A stretch of DNA of 64,000 bases, taken from NCBI GenBank assembly GCA_963760125.1, contig CAVXBV010000017.1, positions 62,001 through 126,000 on the forward strand, in the 5' to 3' direction. The stretch is from RYN-111 sp963760125 (GTDB lineage: Bacteria; Actinomycetota; Actinomycetes; Mycobacteriales; SCTD01). Positions within the stretch are counted from its first letter, which is position 1, and the number at the start of each line of letters is the position of its first letter. Both the position numbers and the translations under genes were made by a program. Below, in pieces: positions 1 through 8,569 of this stretch. The notes below the pieces were generated by a model. It was not told the origin of the DNA and did no database searches. It worked only from the letters and a program-made list of their open reading frames with translations.

Positions 1-782
1 GTCGACGGCGTCGGTCTACCCGGAGACGACGGCCAACGCCTTCGAGATCGCCGCCCGGCTCGGCTACGACGGGGTCGAGGTCATGGTCTGGACGGACCCG
101 GTGAGCCAGGACGTCGACGCCCTGCGCCGGCTGCGGGACCACCACCAGATCCCGATCCTCGCGATCCACGCGCCGTGCCTGGTGATCAGCCAGCGGATCT
201 GGGGGACCGACCCGTGGGTCAAGCTCGTGCAGGCCAAGGACGCGGCGCACACCCTCGGCGCCGAGACGGTCGTGGTGCACCCGCCGTTCCGCTGGCAGCT
301 CGACTACGCCCGTCAGTTCCTCGGCGGCATCCAGCAGATGGAGTCCGAGACCGACGTGCGCTTCGCCGTGGAGAACATGTTCCCGCTGCGGGCGCGAGGC
401 CAGCAGGTCTCGCCGTACGGCGTCGACTGGGACCCGACCGACGAGGACTTCCCGCACTTCACGCTCGACCTGTCGCACACGTCGGTCTCCCAGTCGGACG
501 CCCTGGAGATGTGGCGAGACGATGGGTGACCGGCTCGCGCACGTGCACATCGCCGACGGCGACGGCGCGGCCAAGGACCAGCACCTGGTGCCGGGCCGGG
601 GCAACCAGCCGTGCGCCGAGCTGCTCGAGGGCCTGGCGGTCCGCGGGTTCGACGGGCAGGTCGTCGTCGAGGTCAACACCCGCCGCTGCGAGGACCGCGC
701 CGAGCGTGAGGCAGACCTCGCCGAGGCGCTCGCCTTCACCCGGCTGAACCTCGCCGCCGCTGCCGAGTCGTGGCCGTCATGA
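1..782 (+). CDS. Sugar phosphate isomerase/epimerase, 5' truncated and frameshifted
   Basis: The reading frame is already open at base 2 (TASVYPETTANAFEIAARL), so the start lies upstream of the window. The protein resembles the TIM-barrel xylose-isomerase-like / AP-endonuclease-2 superfamily: LGYDGVEVMVW, then VVHPPFRW, AVENMFP and LDLSHTSVSQ. Near base 525 the frame is lost (EMWRDDG, stop) and resumes one base later as MGDRLAHVHIADGDG, ending at 782. HVHIADGDG and the closing VVVEVNTRR are expected C-terminal parts of the same barrel, so this is one gene with a +1 indel. The substrate is not predictable. Its stop overlaps the start of the next gene. Confidence 0.7.
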
Positions 783-1502
783 CCTTCCCCGGCGAGCCGA
801 CCGCCTTCGAGGTCCTCGTGGAGGACTACGACGCGGCGCGTCCGACGCTACCCGCCGGCCCTGTACGACGCCCTCGGTGCCCTCGGTGACTGCCTCGAGC
901 TCGGCGCAGGCACCGGGCTCGCGTCGACCGAGCTGGATCGCCGGTCGATGCTCGTGGTCAGCGACCTCGGTCCTCGGATGCTCGCGAAGGGGTTGGCCAA
1001 GCACGGTCGGCCCGGAGTGGTCTGTCGCGCTGAGGCCCTTCCCTTCTCCGACAGCGCTTTCGACACGGTGTGTGGCGCGCAGATGTGGCACTGGACCGCC
1101 GACCCGGCCGGCGCCGAGGTGCGACGGGTCCTGCGCCCGGACGGCCGTCTGCTGCTGTGGTGGAACGAGGTGCAGGCCGACGGCCTCCCGTGGTTCGACC
1201 GCCAGCAGGACCGGCTCGAGGCGGGCAACCCGGTGTACCGCCGGGGCTACCGAGAGGTCGACTACGCCGCGCACCTCGCCTCGTGGTTCGTGGCAGACCC
1301 CGTGGTCACGGTGCGCTGGTCCCGCACGCTGTCGCCCGCGCTGTACGCGCGATGGCTGCGTTCGAAGTCCTACGTGCAGGCCCTTACCGACGTTGAGGGC
1401 TTCGTGTCCGCCAGTCTGGCCGACCTGGCCGACGCGTTTCCGGACGGCGAGATCGTCGAGCCGTTCGTGACCCGACTGTTCACCCTGAGGAGACGCCCGT
1501 GA
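779..1502 (+). CDS. Class I SAM-dependent methyltransferase, frameshifted
   Basis: ATG at 779 overlaps the preceding stop. The first 20 or so codons read MTFPGEPTAFEVLVEDYDAA. One surplus base at about 842-849 then shifts the frame, and the rest continues as YPPALYDALGALGD. Motif I of the Rossmann methyltransferase fold is LELGAGTGLAS; later EALPFSDSAFDTV and VLRPDGRLLLWW fit motifs II and III. About 240 residues after repair, usual for the methyltransferase type 11/25 families. The substrate is unknown. Its stop overlaps the GTG of the dehalogenase, suggesting one operon with both neighbours. Confidence 0.65.
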
Positions 1503-2388
1503 AGGCACTGCGCACCCCCGACTTCGAGGTCCCCGACTTCCCGTGGGAGCCGAAGTACGCCGAGACCCACGACGGGCTGCGGATGGCCTACCTCGACGAG
1601 GGGACCGGCCCCGTCGTCCTGCTGCTGCACGGCGAGCCGTCGTGGTCCTACCTCTACCGGACGATGATCCCGACGTTCCTCGAGGCGGGCTGCCGGGTGA
1701 TCGCGCCGGACCTCATCGGCTTCGGTCGCTCCGACAAGCCGACGAGGTCGAGGACTACTCCTACAAGGGGCACCTCGACTGGCTGACCTCCGTACTGCTT
1801 CGACAGCCTCGACCTCACCGACATCACCCTGGTCTGCCAGGACTGGGGCGGCCTGCTGGGCATCCGGATGGCCACCGAGCACCCCGACCGGTTCGCGCGG
1901 ATCTGCGCGGCCAACACCGGCCTGCCCGACGGCGCCGCACCGGCTCCCGGAGGAGTGGTGGTCCTTCCGCAACTTCGTGGCCAGGACGCCGGACCTCCCG
2001 ATCGGCTTCCTGGTGTCCGCCGCCGTGGTGACCCCCATGACGCCGGAGACCATCGCGGCGTACGACGCGCCTTTCCCCGACGGCCGAGCACAAGGCCGGC
2101 GCGCTGGCCTTCCCCGACCTGATCCCGCAGAGCGCCGAGGACCCGGCGACGCCCGCGCAGCAGCGGGCGTGGGAGGTCCTGCAGCAGTGGGACAAGCCGT
2201 TCCTGTGCGCGTTCTCCGACAGCGACCCGATCACCCGCGGCGGCGACAAGCCGTTCCTGCAGCGGGTGCCCGGGGCCGCTGGTCAGCCGCACACGGTCAT
2301 CGAGGGCGGTGGCCACTTCCTGCAGGAGGACAAGGGCCCGGAGCTCGCGGCGCTCGTCGTCCGCTGGATGGGCCGAGCACTAACCTGA
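1499..2388 (+). CDS. Haloalkane dehalogenase-like alpha/beta hydrolase, multiply frameshifted
   Basis: Starts GTG at 1499. The reconstructed protein has the haloalkane dehalogenase signature: HGEPSWSYLYR (oxyanion loop), PDLIGFGRSDKPT, the nucleophile elbow CQDWGG with its catalytic Asp, EHPDRFARICAANTGLP, and a C-terminal GGGHFLQEDKGPE carrying the catalytic His. These pieces lie in different frames. Indels are needed near 1740 (-1), 1798 (+1), 1930-1947 (+1) and 2083 (+1). All interrupted stretches still read as good family sequence, so the gene was recently intact or the sequence here is faulty. Its family hydrolyses carbon-halogen bonds, but some members act on other substrates. Confidence 0.7.
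2381..2386 (+). promoter_or_regulatory. -10 hexamer of a leaderless promoter (proline dehydrogenase)
   Basis: TAACCT lies exactly six bases before the GTG at 2393, so transcription would start on the start codon. The hexamer overlaps the last codons of the dehalogenase gene. No convincing -35 element was identified. Confidence 0.55.
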
Positions 2389-2392
2389 TCGG

Positions 2393-3325
2393 GTGCCCTC
2401 GCTCGGACTTCGCCCCCTGATCCTCGCCGCCGCACGGAGCGCCGCGCTCCGCCGGGTGGTGGAGAACGCACCCGTCAGCAAGCAGGTCGTTCACCGCTTC
2501 GTGCCGGGTGCGTCCGCCGACGACGCCGTGCGCGCGACGACCGAGCTGCTCGGCTCGGGCCGGACCGTGACGCTGGACTTCCTGGGCGAGGACACGACGG
2601 ACCGCGCGCAGGCCGAGGCGACCGTGCGGGCCTACGTCGAGGTGCTCAAGCGGCTGTCGGACGAGGGCCTGACCGACGGCGCTCGCGCCGAGGTGAGCGT
2701 CAAGCTGTCCGCGGTCGGCCAGACGATCGACGAGGCGATGGCACGCGAGAACGCCGCGACCATCTGCCACGCCGCGCGCAACGCCGGCACCACCGTGACC
2801 CTCGACATGGAGGACCACACCACCACCGACTCGACGCTCGCGATCCTGCGCGAGCTGCGGCAGGACTTCCCGACGACCGGCGCCGTGCTGCAGGCCTACC
2901 TCGCCCGCACCGAGGGCGACTGCCGCGACCTCGCGCACGCCGGCTCGCGGGTGCGCCTGTGCAAGGGGGCGTACAAGGAGCCGGCGTCGGTGGCCTTCCA
3001 GACCACCGGCGAGGTGGACCGGAGCTACGTCCGCTGCCTGCGCGTGCTGATGGCCGGCGACGGCTACCCGATGGTGGCCTCCCACGACCCGCGGCTCATC
3101 GAGATCGCCGGCACCCTGGCGGCCGGCCGGGAGCAGGGGACCTACGAGTACCAGATGCTCTACGGGATCCGCCCCACCGAGCAGCAGCGGCTGGCCGACG
3201 CCGGCGAGACGATGCGGGTCTACGTGCCGTACGGCGACGAGTACTACGGCTACTTCATGCGTCGCCTCGCCGAGCGCCCGGCCAACGTGGCGTTCTTCCT
3301 GCGCGCCCTCGCGACCCGCTCGTGA
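2393..3325 (+). CDS. Proline dehydrogenase (monofunctional, FAD-dependent)
   Basis: Oxidises L-proline to 1-pyrroline-5-carboxylate and passes electrons to the quinone pool. 310 residues, the usual size of monofunctional actinobacterial ProDH. Family blocks visible: TLDFLGEDT, SVKLSAVGQ, TLDMEDHTTTDS, LQAYLARTEGD, VRLCKGAYKEP, ASHDPRLI, YEYQMLYGIR and the C-terminal VYVPYGDEYYGYFMRRL that shapes the active site. Starts GTG at 2393 with no Shine-Dalgarno but an ideally placed -10. No P5C dehydrogenase is adjacent. Instead proC, which catalyses the opposing reduction, follows after 12 bases. Confidence 0.92.
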   Translation: MPSLGLRPLILAAARSAALRRVVENAPVSKQVVHRFVPGASADDAVRATTELLGSGRTVTLDFLGEDTTDRAQAEATVRAYVEVLKRLSDEGLTDGARAEVSVKLSAVGQTIDEAMARENAATICHAARNAGTTVTLDMEDHTTTDSTLAILRELRQDFPTTGAVLQAYLARTEGDCRDLAHAGSRVRLCKGAYKEPASVAFQTTGEVDRSYVRCLRVLMAGDGYPMVASHDPRLIEIAGTLAAGREQGTYEYQMLYGIRPTEQQRLADAGETMRVYVPYGDEYYGYFMRRLAERPANVAFFLRALATRS

Positions 3326-3337
3326 TGGGGTAGGGCG

Positions 3338-4138
3338 ATGACGACCTTCGCGCTGATCGGTGTCGGCAAGCTCGGCGAGGCCCTGCTGTCCGGTCTGCTG
3401 CGTTCCGGCCGGGCGCCGGAGGAGGTCATCGCCGCCGAGCGGTACGAGGGTCGGGCGCGCGAGATCCGTGAGGCCTACGGCGTCCGCACCGCCGAGCCCG
3501 CCGACGCGGTCGCGGAGGCCGACGTCGTGCTGCTCGCGGTGAAGCCGCAGGACATGCGCACCGCGCTGCGCGAGTTGGCCGCAGGCATCCGCCCGGACAC
3601 CCTCGTGGTGAGCATGGCGGCCGGCATCACGCTGGCCCTGCTCGAGGAGGAGCTCCCCGCCGGCACCCACTGCATCCGGGTGATGACCAACACGCCCGTG
3701 TTCGTGGACGAGGCGATGTCGGCGATCAGCCCCGGCACCCACGCGACCGAGGAGCACCTCGTGCTGGTCGAGGACCTGCTGCGTCCCGTCGGTCGGGTGA
3801 TCCGGGTCCCCGAGCACCAGCAGGACGCGGTCACGGCGCTGAGCGGCTCCGGTCCGGCGTACTTCTTCTACCTCGTCGAGGCGATGATCGACGCCGGCAT
3901 CCTGCTGGGCCTGCCGCGCGCGGTCGCCGCCGAGCTGATCGTCCAGACCGCGGTCGGGTCGGCCAAGATGCTCAAGGAGTCCGACGAGCACCCGGTCGTG
4001 CTGCGCGAGGCCGTGATGTCCCCGGCGGGCACGACGATCAGCGCCATCCGCGTGATGGAGGACCACGGCGTGCGCGCCGCGATGCTCGCCGCGCTCGAGG
4101 CCGCCCGCGACCGGTCCCGCGAGCTCGCCGGCGGCTGA
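3338..4138 (+). CDS. proC: Pyrroline-5-carboxylate reductase
   Basis: NAD(P)H-dependent reduction of P5C to proline, the last step of proline synthesis. 266 residues, normal for ProC. The N-terminal Rossmann motif is ALIGVGKLGEALLSGLL; VLLAVKPQDM and VVSMAAGITLALLE follow. The C-terminal dimer domain has the family signature ALSGSGPAYFFYLVEAM and SPAGTTISAIRVMEDHGVR. Starts ATG 12 bases after the proline dehydrogenase stop, so the two are probably cotranscribed. Confidence 0.95.
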   Translation: MTTFALIGVGKLGEALLSGLLRSGRAPEEVIAAERYEGRAREIREAYGVRTAEPADAVAEADVVLLAVKPQDMRTALRELAAGIRPDTLVVSMAAGITLALLEEELPAGTHCIRVMTNTPVFVDEAMSAISPGTHATEEHLVLVEDLLRPVGRVIRVPEHQQDAVTALSGSGPAYFFYLVEAMIDAGILLGLPRAVAAELIVQTAVGSAKMLKESDEHPVVLREAVMSPAGTTISAIRVMEDHGVRAAMLAALEAARDRSRELAGG

Positions 4139-4203
4139 CCGGCCGGACCCGGACAAAGCGCCCCCGCGGCAGGAACCGAGCGCCGTACGGCGAAAGGTGT
4201 GTC

Positions 4204-5802
4204 ATGCAGCTTCGCTTCGCCGCCCCCGTCGCCGTCCTGGCCCTCGCCGGTGCCGGCCTCCCCGCCACCGCGGCGACCCAGGCCACCCGGACCACCCGCC
4301 TGGAGGCCGTCTCGGCCCACCAAGTCCGCGGTGACCTCGGCCCCGCCACCGGCACACCGACCACGTGGGCCGCGAAGGCTCTTCGCTCGCAGGCCGGTCG
4401 GCTCGGGGTCCAGGCCGCGGCGTACCGCCTCGAGAGCGTCCGCACGTCGCTCATCGGCACGCACGTGCGCGGCCGGCAGTACCGCGGCGACGTCCCGGTG
4501 CACGGCGCCGACGTGCTCGTCAGCGCGGTCGCCGGTCGCGTCGCGCAGGTCGACGCGTTCGGCACCGACCTGCCGGGCCTGCCCGCTGCTCAGCCCGTCG
4601 GCGAGGTCGTGGCCCGCGCGGCTGCCCTCGGTGCGCTGGCCGTCACCAAGACCTTCGTGCCCAGCCACGTCGAGCGCGTGATGGCGCCGCGCGGTGGTCG
4701 GCTCGTCGACACCTACCGCGTGTCCGTCGTGGCCGCGCAGCCCGCCGTGGCGGCGCGCGTCGACGTGGCGGCGGCGACCGGTCGGGTGCTGGCGGTCGTG
4801 CAGGACGAGAAGCACCACGCGGACGGCAGCGCGCTGCTGTTCGACCCCAACCCGATCCAGTCCACCGGCAACACCACGCTCCGCCAGCCGGGCGTCGATG
4901 AGGGCGGCGCGGACACCGACCTCGACAGCGCCGAGCTCACCGCGGCGCGCTCGCGTCTGCCGTTGAAGGGCCTGGACGACGTCGCCCTGCTCAGCGGTCG
5001 CCTCACCGGCCCGTGGGTCACGGTCCTCGGGATGGCCGGCTACGTCTCGTCCGACACCGAGAAGCCGACGTTCGACATCACCCGCGGCGACCCGCGCTTC
5101 GAGGGCCTCATGGCCTACGCCCACATCGACCGCTACCAGCGCTACCTGCAGGGCCTGGGCCTCAAGAACGTCAACAACGAGTCGCAGGACGTCATCACCA
5201 CGCGCGTCGAGGGCTTCGACAACAGCTTCTACCAGCCGGGCAACGACATCATGCTGATGGGCGCGGGCGGGGTGGACGACGGCGAGGACGCCGAGGTGAT
5301 CCTGCACGAGTACGGCCACGCGGTGCAGGACGCGCAGGTCCCCGGCTGGGGCAACACCGCCGAGGGCGGCGCGATGGGTGAGGGCTTCGGCGACTTCCAG
5401 TCCGGCGCGTACTTCGCCCGCACGACCAAGCACCCGAAGCTCGACCCGTGCCTGATGGAGTGGGACTCCACGTCGTACGCCTCCGGCGACCCGACGTGCA
5501 TCCGCCGCATGGACACCAAGAAGCGCTACCCGGCGGACCTCGAGAAGGAGGTCCACGCCGACGGCGAGCTGTGGGCGACCTACCTGTGGAACGTCCGCGC
5601 GAAGCTCAAGGGCAACGCGGTCCAGAAGTCGGACGCGGCCCTCAAGCTCGTGCTGAGCAGCCACGAGCTGCTCACCCCGAACGCCAACTTCGACGATGCC
5701 GTGGCAGCCCTGCGCACCGCGGCCAAGGCGCTCAAGCACCCCGAGTACGTCGCGATCATCAACGCCGAGGCGACGCGGATCGGGTTCCCGCTCAACCCGT
5801 AG
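4204..5802 (+). CDS. Secreted M36-like (fungalysin-type) zinc metalloprotease
   Basis: 532 residues with a typical Sec signal peptide (MQLRFAAPVAVLALAGAGLP, then ATA). The N-terminal half (VHGADVLVSAVAGRVAQVDA) resembles an FTP propeptide domain. The zinc site is HEYGH at about residues 368-372, followed 20 residues later by GGAMGEGFGDF, in which the Glu of GEGFGD is the expected third ligand in peptidase family M36. Probably an exported zymogen that digests extracellular protein. A purine-rich AAAGGTG precedes the ATG. The 65-base gap upstream contains CCGGACCCGGACAAAG, similar to motifs before the two LPRTG genes. Confidence 0.8.
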   Translation: MQLRFAAPVAVLALAGAGLPATAATQATRTTRLEAVSAHQVRGDLGPATGTPTTWAAKALRSQAGRLGVQAAAYRLESVRTSLIGTHVRGRQYRGDVPVHGADVLVSAVAGRVAQVDAFGTDLPGLPAAQPVGEVVARAAALGALAVTKTFVPSHVERVMAPRGGRLVDTYRVSVVAAQPAVAARVDVAAATGRVLAVVQDEKHHADGSALLFDPNPIQSTGNTTLRQPGVDEGGADTDLDSAELTAARSRLPLKGLDDVALLSGRLTGPWVTVLGMAGYVSSDTEKPTFDITRGDPRFEGLMAYAHIDRYQRYLQGLGLKNVNNESQDVITTRVEGFDNSFYQPGNDIMLMGAGGVDDGEDAEVILHEYGHAVQDAQVPGWGNTAEGGAMGEGFGDFQSGAYFARTTKHPKLDPCLMEWDSTSYASGDPTCIRRMDTKKRYPADLEKEVHADGELWATYLWNVRAKLKGNAVQKSDAALKLVLSSHELLTPNANFDDAVAALRTAAKALKHPEYVAIINAEATRIGFPLNP

Positions 5803-5805
5803 CCT
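5800..5805 (+). promoter_or_regulatory. -10 hexamer of a leaderless promoter (acuC)
   Basis: TAGCCT starts on the TAG stop codon of the metalloprotease and lies six bases before the GTG at 5812. The stop codon and the -10 element share bases. Confidence 0.55.
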
Positions 5806-5811
5806 GAGGGC

Positions 5812-7011
5812 GTGAGCGCCTCCACGCTGGTCGTCTGGGACGACGTCTTCACCTCCTACGACTTCGGCCCGACCCACCCGCTGCGCCCGTTGCGGCTCGA
5901 GCTGACGATGGCGCTGTCCCGCCAGCTCGGCCTGCTCGACCGAGCCGGGGTCGAGGTCCGCGCCCCCCGCATGGCCGACGACGACCTGCTGGCGCTGGTC
6001 CACGACCCGCTGTACGTCGCGTCGGTCCGGCGCGCCCCGGACGACGTCATGGGCCGGCTGTCCCTGCGCTGGGGACTCGGGACCGGTGACGTCCCGGTCT
6101 TCCCGCAGATGCACGAGGCGGCAGCGCTCGTCACCGGCGCGTCGGTCGACGCCGCCCGCGCCGTCTGGGAGGGCACCCACGAGCACGCCGTGAACCTGTC
6201 CGGCGGACTGCACCACGCCATGCGCGACCGGGCCAGCGGCTTCTGCGTGTACGACGACCCCGCCGTCGCCATCGCGTGGCTGCTCGCCCAAGGGGCCACC
6301 AAGGTCGCCTACGTGGACGTCGACGTCCACCACGGGGACGGCGTGCAGGCGGCGTTCTACGACGACCCACGGGTGCTGACGGTGTCGGTGCACGAGAGCG
6401 GACGCACGCTGTTCCCCGGTACCGGCTGGGCGCACGAGACCGGCGCCGGTGACGGGGTGGGGACGTCGGTCAACCTCGCCCTCCCGGCCGGGACGGGGGA
6501 CGCGCAGTGGCTGCGTGCCTTTCATGCGGTCGTCCCGCCGGTCCTGCGCGCGTTCAGGCCCCAGGTCCTCGTCACCCAGCACGGCTGCGACACCCATGCC
6601 CTGGACCCCCTGGCCAACCTGATGATGAGCGTCGACGGCCAGCGAGCGACGTACGCCGCCCTGCACGCCTTGGCCCACGAGGTCAGCGGGGGGCGGTGGG
6701 TCGCGCTCGGCGGCGGGGGTTACGAGCCGGTCCAGGTCGTCCCTCGCGCCTGGACCCACCTGCTGGCCGAGGTCACTGGTGCCCCGGTGAACGGCGCGAC
6801 GCCCGGCGACTGGCGCGACACCGCGCGAGTGCGCGGGGGTGAGCTGGCCCCGACGTCGCTCACCGACGGCGCGAGCGCGGCCTGGGACCCCTGGCTTCCC
6901 CCCCACGCGCAGGACCCGCACGCCGGTCGGCTGGACGCGATGGTCGACGGCGCCGTGCTGGAGACCCGCGAGACCGTCTTCCCGCTGCTCGGCCTGGACC
7001 CGCTCGCGTAA
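5812..7011 (+). CDS. acuC: Acetoin utilization protein AcuC, class I histone-deacetylase fold
   Basis: 399 residues of the arginase/deacetylase superfamily. Zinc-deacetylase marks in order: GLHHAMRDRASGFCVYDD (tandem His general base), YVDVDVHHGDGVQAAFY (Asp and His zinc ligands), VSVHESGRTLFPGTG, TQHGCDTHALDPLANL (third ligand Asp) and ALGGGGYE. In Bacillus AcuC deacetylates acetyl-CoA synthetase; here the substrate is inferred only. GTG start with no Shine-Dalgarno but a -10 six bases upstream, so leaderless expression is likely. Confidence 0.88.
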   Translation: MSASTLVVWDDVFTSYDFGPTHPLRPLRLELTMALSRQLGLLDRAGVEVRAPRMADDDLLALVHDPLYVASVRRAPDDVMGRLSLRWGLGTGDVPVFPQMHEAAALVTGASVDAARAVWEGTHEHAVNLSGGLHHAMRDRASGFCVYDDPAVAIAWLLAQGATKVAYVDVDVHHGDGVQAAFYDDPRVLTVSVHESGRTLFPGTGWAHETGAGDGVGTSVNLALPAGTGDAQWLRAFHAVVPPVLRAFRPQVLVTQHGCDTHALDPLANLMMSVDGQRATYAALHALAHEVSGGRWVALGGGGYEPVQVVPRAWTHLLAEVTGAPVNGATPGDWRDTARVRGGELAPTSLTDGASAAWDPWLPPHAQDPHAGRLDAMVDGAVLETRETVFPLLGLDPLA

Positions 7012-7176
7012 GGCTCCGGCCGGTCGTGTGCGGGTGTTGTCAAGGCGCCACGCCGCACTGGGCCGAACGGGTGACTATCGGTGTCCCACCCGTCCCGATA
7101 CCCTCCTCAGGCACGTGCGTGTCCGATGCGCTGGTGGGGAAGCCGAGCGCCGCGACACGTGCCGATCGGAAGTCGC

Positions 7177-7377
7177 ATGTCCAGCATGTCCAACCTGAGT
7201 GAGATCAAGTTCCTGACCGTGGCCGAGGTGGCCGCGGTGATGCGCGTGTCGCGCATGACGGTGTACCGCCTCGTCCACGCCGGTGACCTGGCGTCGGTCC
7301 GCGTGGGCCGGAGCTTCCGGGTCCCGGAGCACGCCGTGCACGCCTACCTGCGCGGTGCCTTCAACGAGACGGGCTGA
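7177..7377 (+). CDS. Small excisionase-family helix-turn-helix DNA-binding protein
   Basis: Reads MSSMSNLSEIKFLTVAEV, then AAVMRVSRMTVYRLVHAGDL and VRVGRSFRVPEHAVHAYL, about 66 residues. This is a winged HTH of the MerR/excisionase type (HTH_17). A second ATG at 7186 is an alternative start; the frame stays open further upstream to 7081, but that part has no family likeness. Directly followed by bS22, an association I recall in many actinomycetes, where the orthologue is thought to affect development. It is chromosomal core material: there is no integrase nearby, so it is not a phage excisionase. Confidence 0.8.
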   Translation: MSSMSNLSEIKFLTVAEVAAVMRVSRMTVYRLVHAGDLASVRVGRSFRVPEHAVHAYLRGAFNETG

Positions 7378-7465
7378 GCAGGCCGTCCCGTAGACTGAGC
7401 GCTTCCGCCCTGTCGCCCTGCGCCCGGGTCCTGTCCCAACGATCAGCTGAGCAGAGGTTTTCCAC

Positions 7466-7564
7466 GTGGGTTCCGTCATCAAGAAGCGTCGCAAGCGGAT
7501 GGCCAAGAAGAAGCACCGCAAGCTGCTGAAGAAGACCCGCGTCCAGCGTCGCAACAAGAAGTAA
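7466..7564 (+). CDS. 30S ribosomal protein bS22 / AURKAIP1-domain mini-protein
   Basis: A 32-residue, extremely basic protein beginning MGSVIKKRRKRMAKKKHRKL and ending RVQRRNKK. It matches the conserved actinobacterial mini-protein annotated as AURKAIP1/COX24 domain or bS22, a component of the small ribosomal subunit in mycobacteria. GTG start at 7466. Upstream, TAGACT at 7391-7396 looks like a -10 element, implying its own promoter beyond the HTH gene. A hairpin follows the stop within ten bases. Confidence 0.93.
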   Translation: MGSVIKKRRKRMAKKKHRKLLKKTRVQRRNKK

Positions 7565-7573
7565 CCTGCCTGC

Positions 7574-7593
7574 GGGCGACAACGGGGTCGCCC
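7574..7593 (+). terminator. Hairpin after bS22, possible terminator or attenuator
   Basis: GGGCGAC (7574-7580) pairs with GTCGCCC (7587-7593) around a six-base loop. An alternative pairing, CGACAAC (7577-7583) with GTTGTCG (7604-7610), is mutually exclusive with it and would bury the Shine-Dalgarno G-run and the GTG of the next gene. There is no U-tract. Confidence 0.45.
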
Positions 7594-7609
7594 TCGCAAG
7601 GGGGTTGTC

Positions 7610-8482
7610 GTGTTCCTGACGTTCCTGTCCGACCTCGGCTACGAGGACGCCTTCCTCGGCGTGTGCAAGGGCGTCATTGCCCGCATCGCTCCTGAGGTGA
7701 CGGTGCTCGACATCCTGCACCTGGTGCACGCTCGTGATGTGGAGCAGGGCGGCGGCGTGCTGGCCAGCGCGATCCCGTACTTCCCGGCCCCCGCCGTGCA
7801 CCTCGCGCTGGTCGACCCGTTCCGCAGCGTCCCGGCGCGGGCGATCGCCGTCCGGACCGCCGATGGCTCGACCTTCGTCGCGCCGGACAACGGCCTCACC
7901 TCCCAGGCCTGGGCGGTCGCCGGGGGCGCGGTGTCCGCGCACGTGCTCGACGACACCAGCCTGTGGATGCCCGACGCGGCCCGCACCTTCAGGGCCCGCG
8001 ACGTGTTCAGCCCCGTCGCGGCGCGCCTGGCCGCCGGCCTGCCGATCGAGCAGGTCGGCTCCGAAGTCGCGGTGGACGACCTCGAGCGCCTCGAACCGCG
8101 CCGCGCGACGCTGCACGACGACCACGTGCACGGTGAGGTCGCCTCGGTGGACCACTTCGGCAACCTGACGCTCAACATCCAGCGTCACCACGTCGAGGCG
8201 GCGGGCATCTCCCTCGGCGACGACGTGGAGATCCGCTGCGGCGGCAAGACGCTGACGCTGCGCTACGCCCAGACGTACGGCGAGGTCCCGCGGGGCCAGA
8301 TGGCGCTGTGCGAGGACTCCTTCCGCACCATGTGCGTCGCGGTGAACCAGGGCAGCGCGGCCACGGCGGTGCGCGCGCGCCGCGCCGACCCGCTCGTCAT
8401 CGCCCGGGTGCACGCCGAGCCTCCCGCCGTCCCCGGCCCCTTCCGGGTGTACGACGAGGCGCCCAGCACGATCACCGCGTAG
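7610..8482 (+). CDS. SAM hydroxide adenosyltransferase (DUF62 family)
   Basis: 290 residues of the S-adenosyl-L-methionine hydrolase (adenosine-forming) family, related to fluorinase and chlorinase. Visible blocks: TFLSDLGYEDAFLGVCKGVI, ILHLVHARDVEQGG, HLALVDPFRS, FVAPDNGLTS and the C-terminal VDHFGNLTLNI. Family members split SAM to adenosine and methionine using water. The true halogenases carry a characteristic extra loop, which I did not identify here. GTG start preceded by GGGGG. The start region can fold with the bS22 terminator hairpin. Confidence 0.82.
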   Translation: MFLTFLSDLGYEDAFLGVCKGVIARIAPEVTVLDILHLVHARDVEQGGGVLASAIPYFPAPAVHLALVDPFRSVPARAIAVRTADGSTFVAPDNGLTSQAWAVAGGAVSAHVLDDTSLWMPDAARTFRARDVFSPVAARLAAGLPIEQVGSEVAVDDLERLEPRRATLHDDHVHGEVASVDHFGNLTLNIQRHHVEAAGISLGDDVEIRCGGKTLTLRYAQTYGEVPRGQMALCEDSFRTMCVAVNQGSAATAVRARRADPLVIARVHAEPPAVPGPFRVYDEAPSTITA

Positions 8483-8569
8483 CGGCGCACGTCACGCGAC
8501 GGCCCGCCCCCGGGCGGGTGACCGCTCGGTAGGGTGGTGGCTCGTCCCGACCCACCTGAGGAGCGCCCG

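Noticed and set aside
520..2090. Programmed ribosomal frameshifting in the first three genes
   Set aside because: Shifts occur in both directions at non-slippery sites and several times in one gene, which fits errors or decay, not programming.
4139..4203. Riboswitch-like leader (c-di-AMP type) before the secreted protease
   Set aside because: Some GGAACC/AAAGGTG resemblance and a GCCGTACGGC palindrome, but the 65 bases are too short to form the known aptamer.
7177..7377. Phage or plasmid excisionase
   Set aside because: HTH_17 likeness only. There is no integrase, att site or composition change, and the bS22 linkage marks it as core chromosome.
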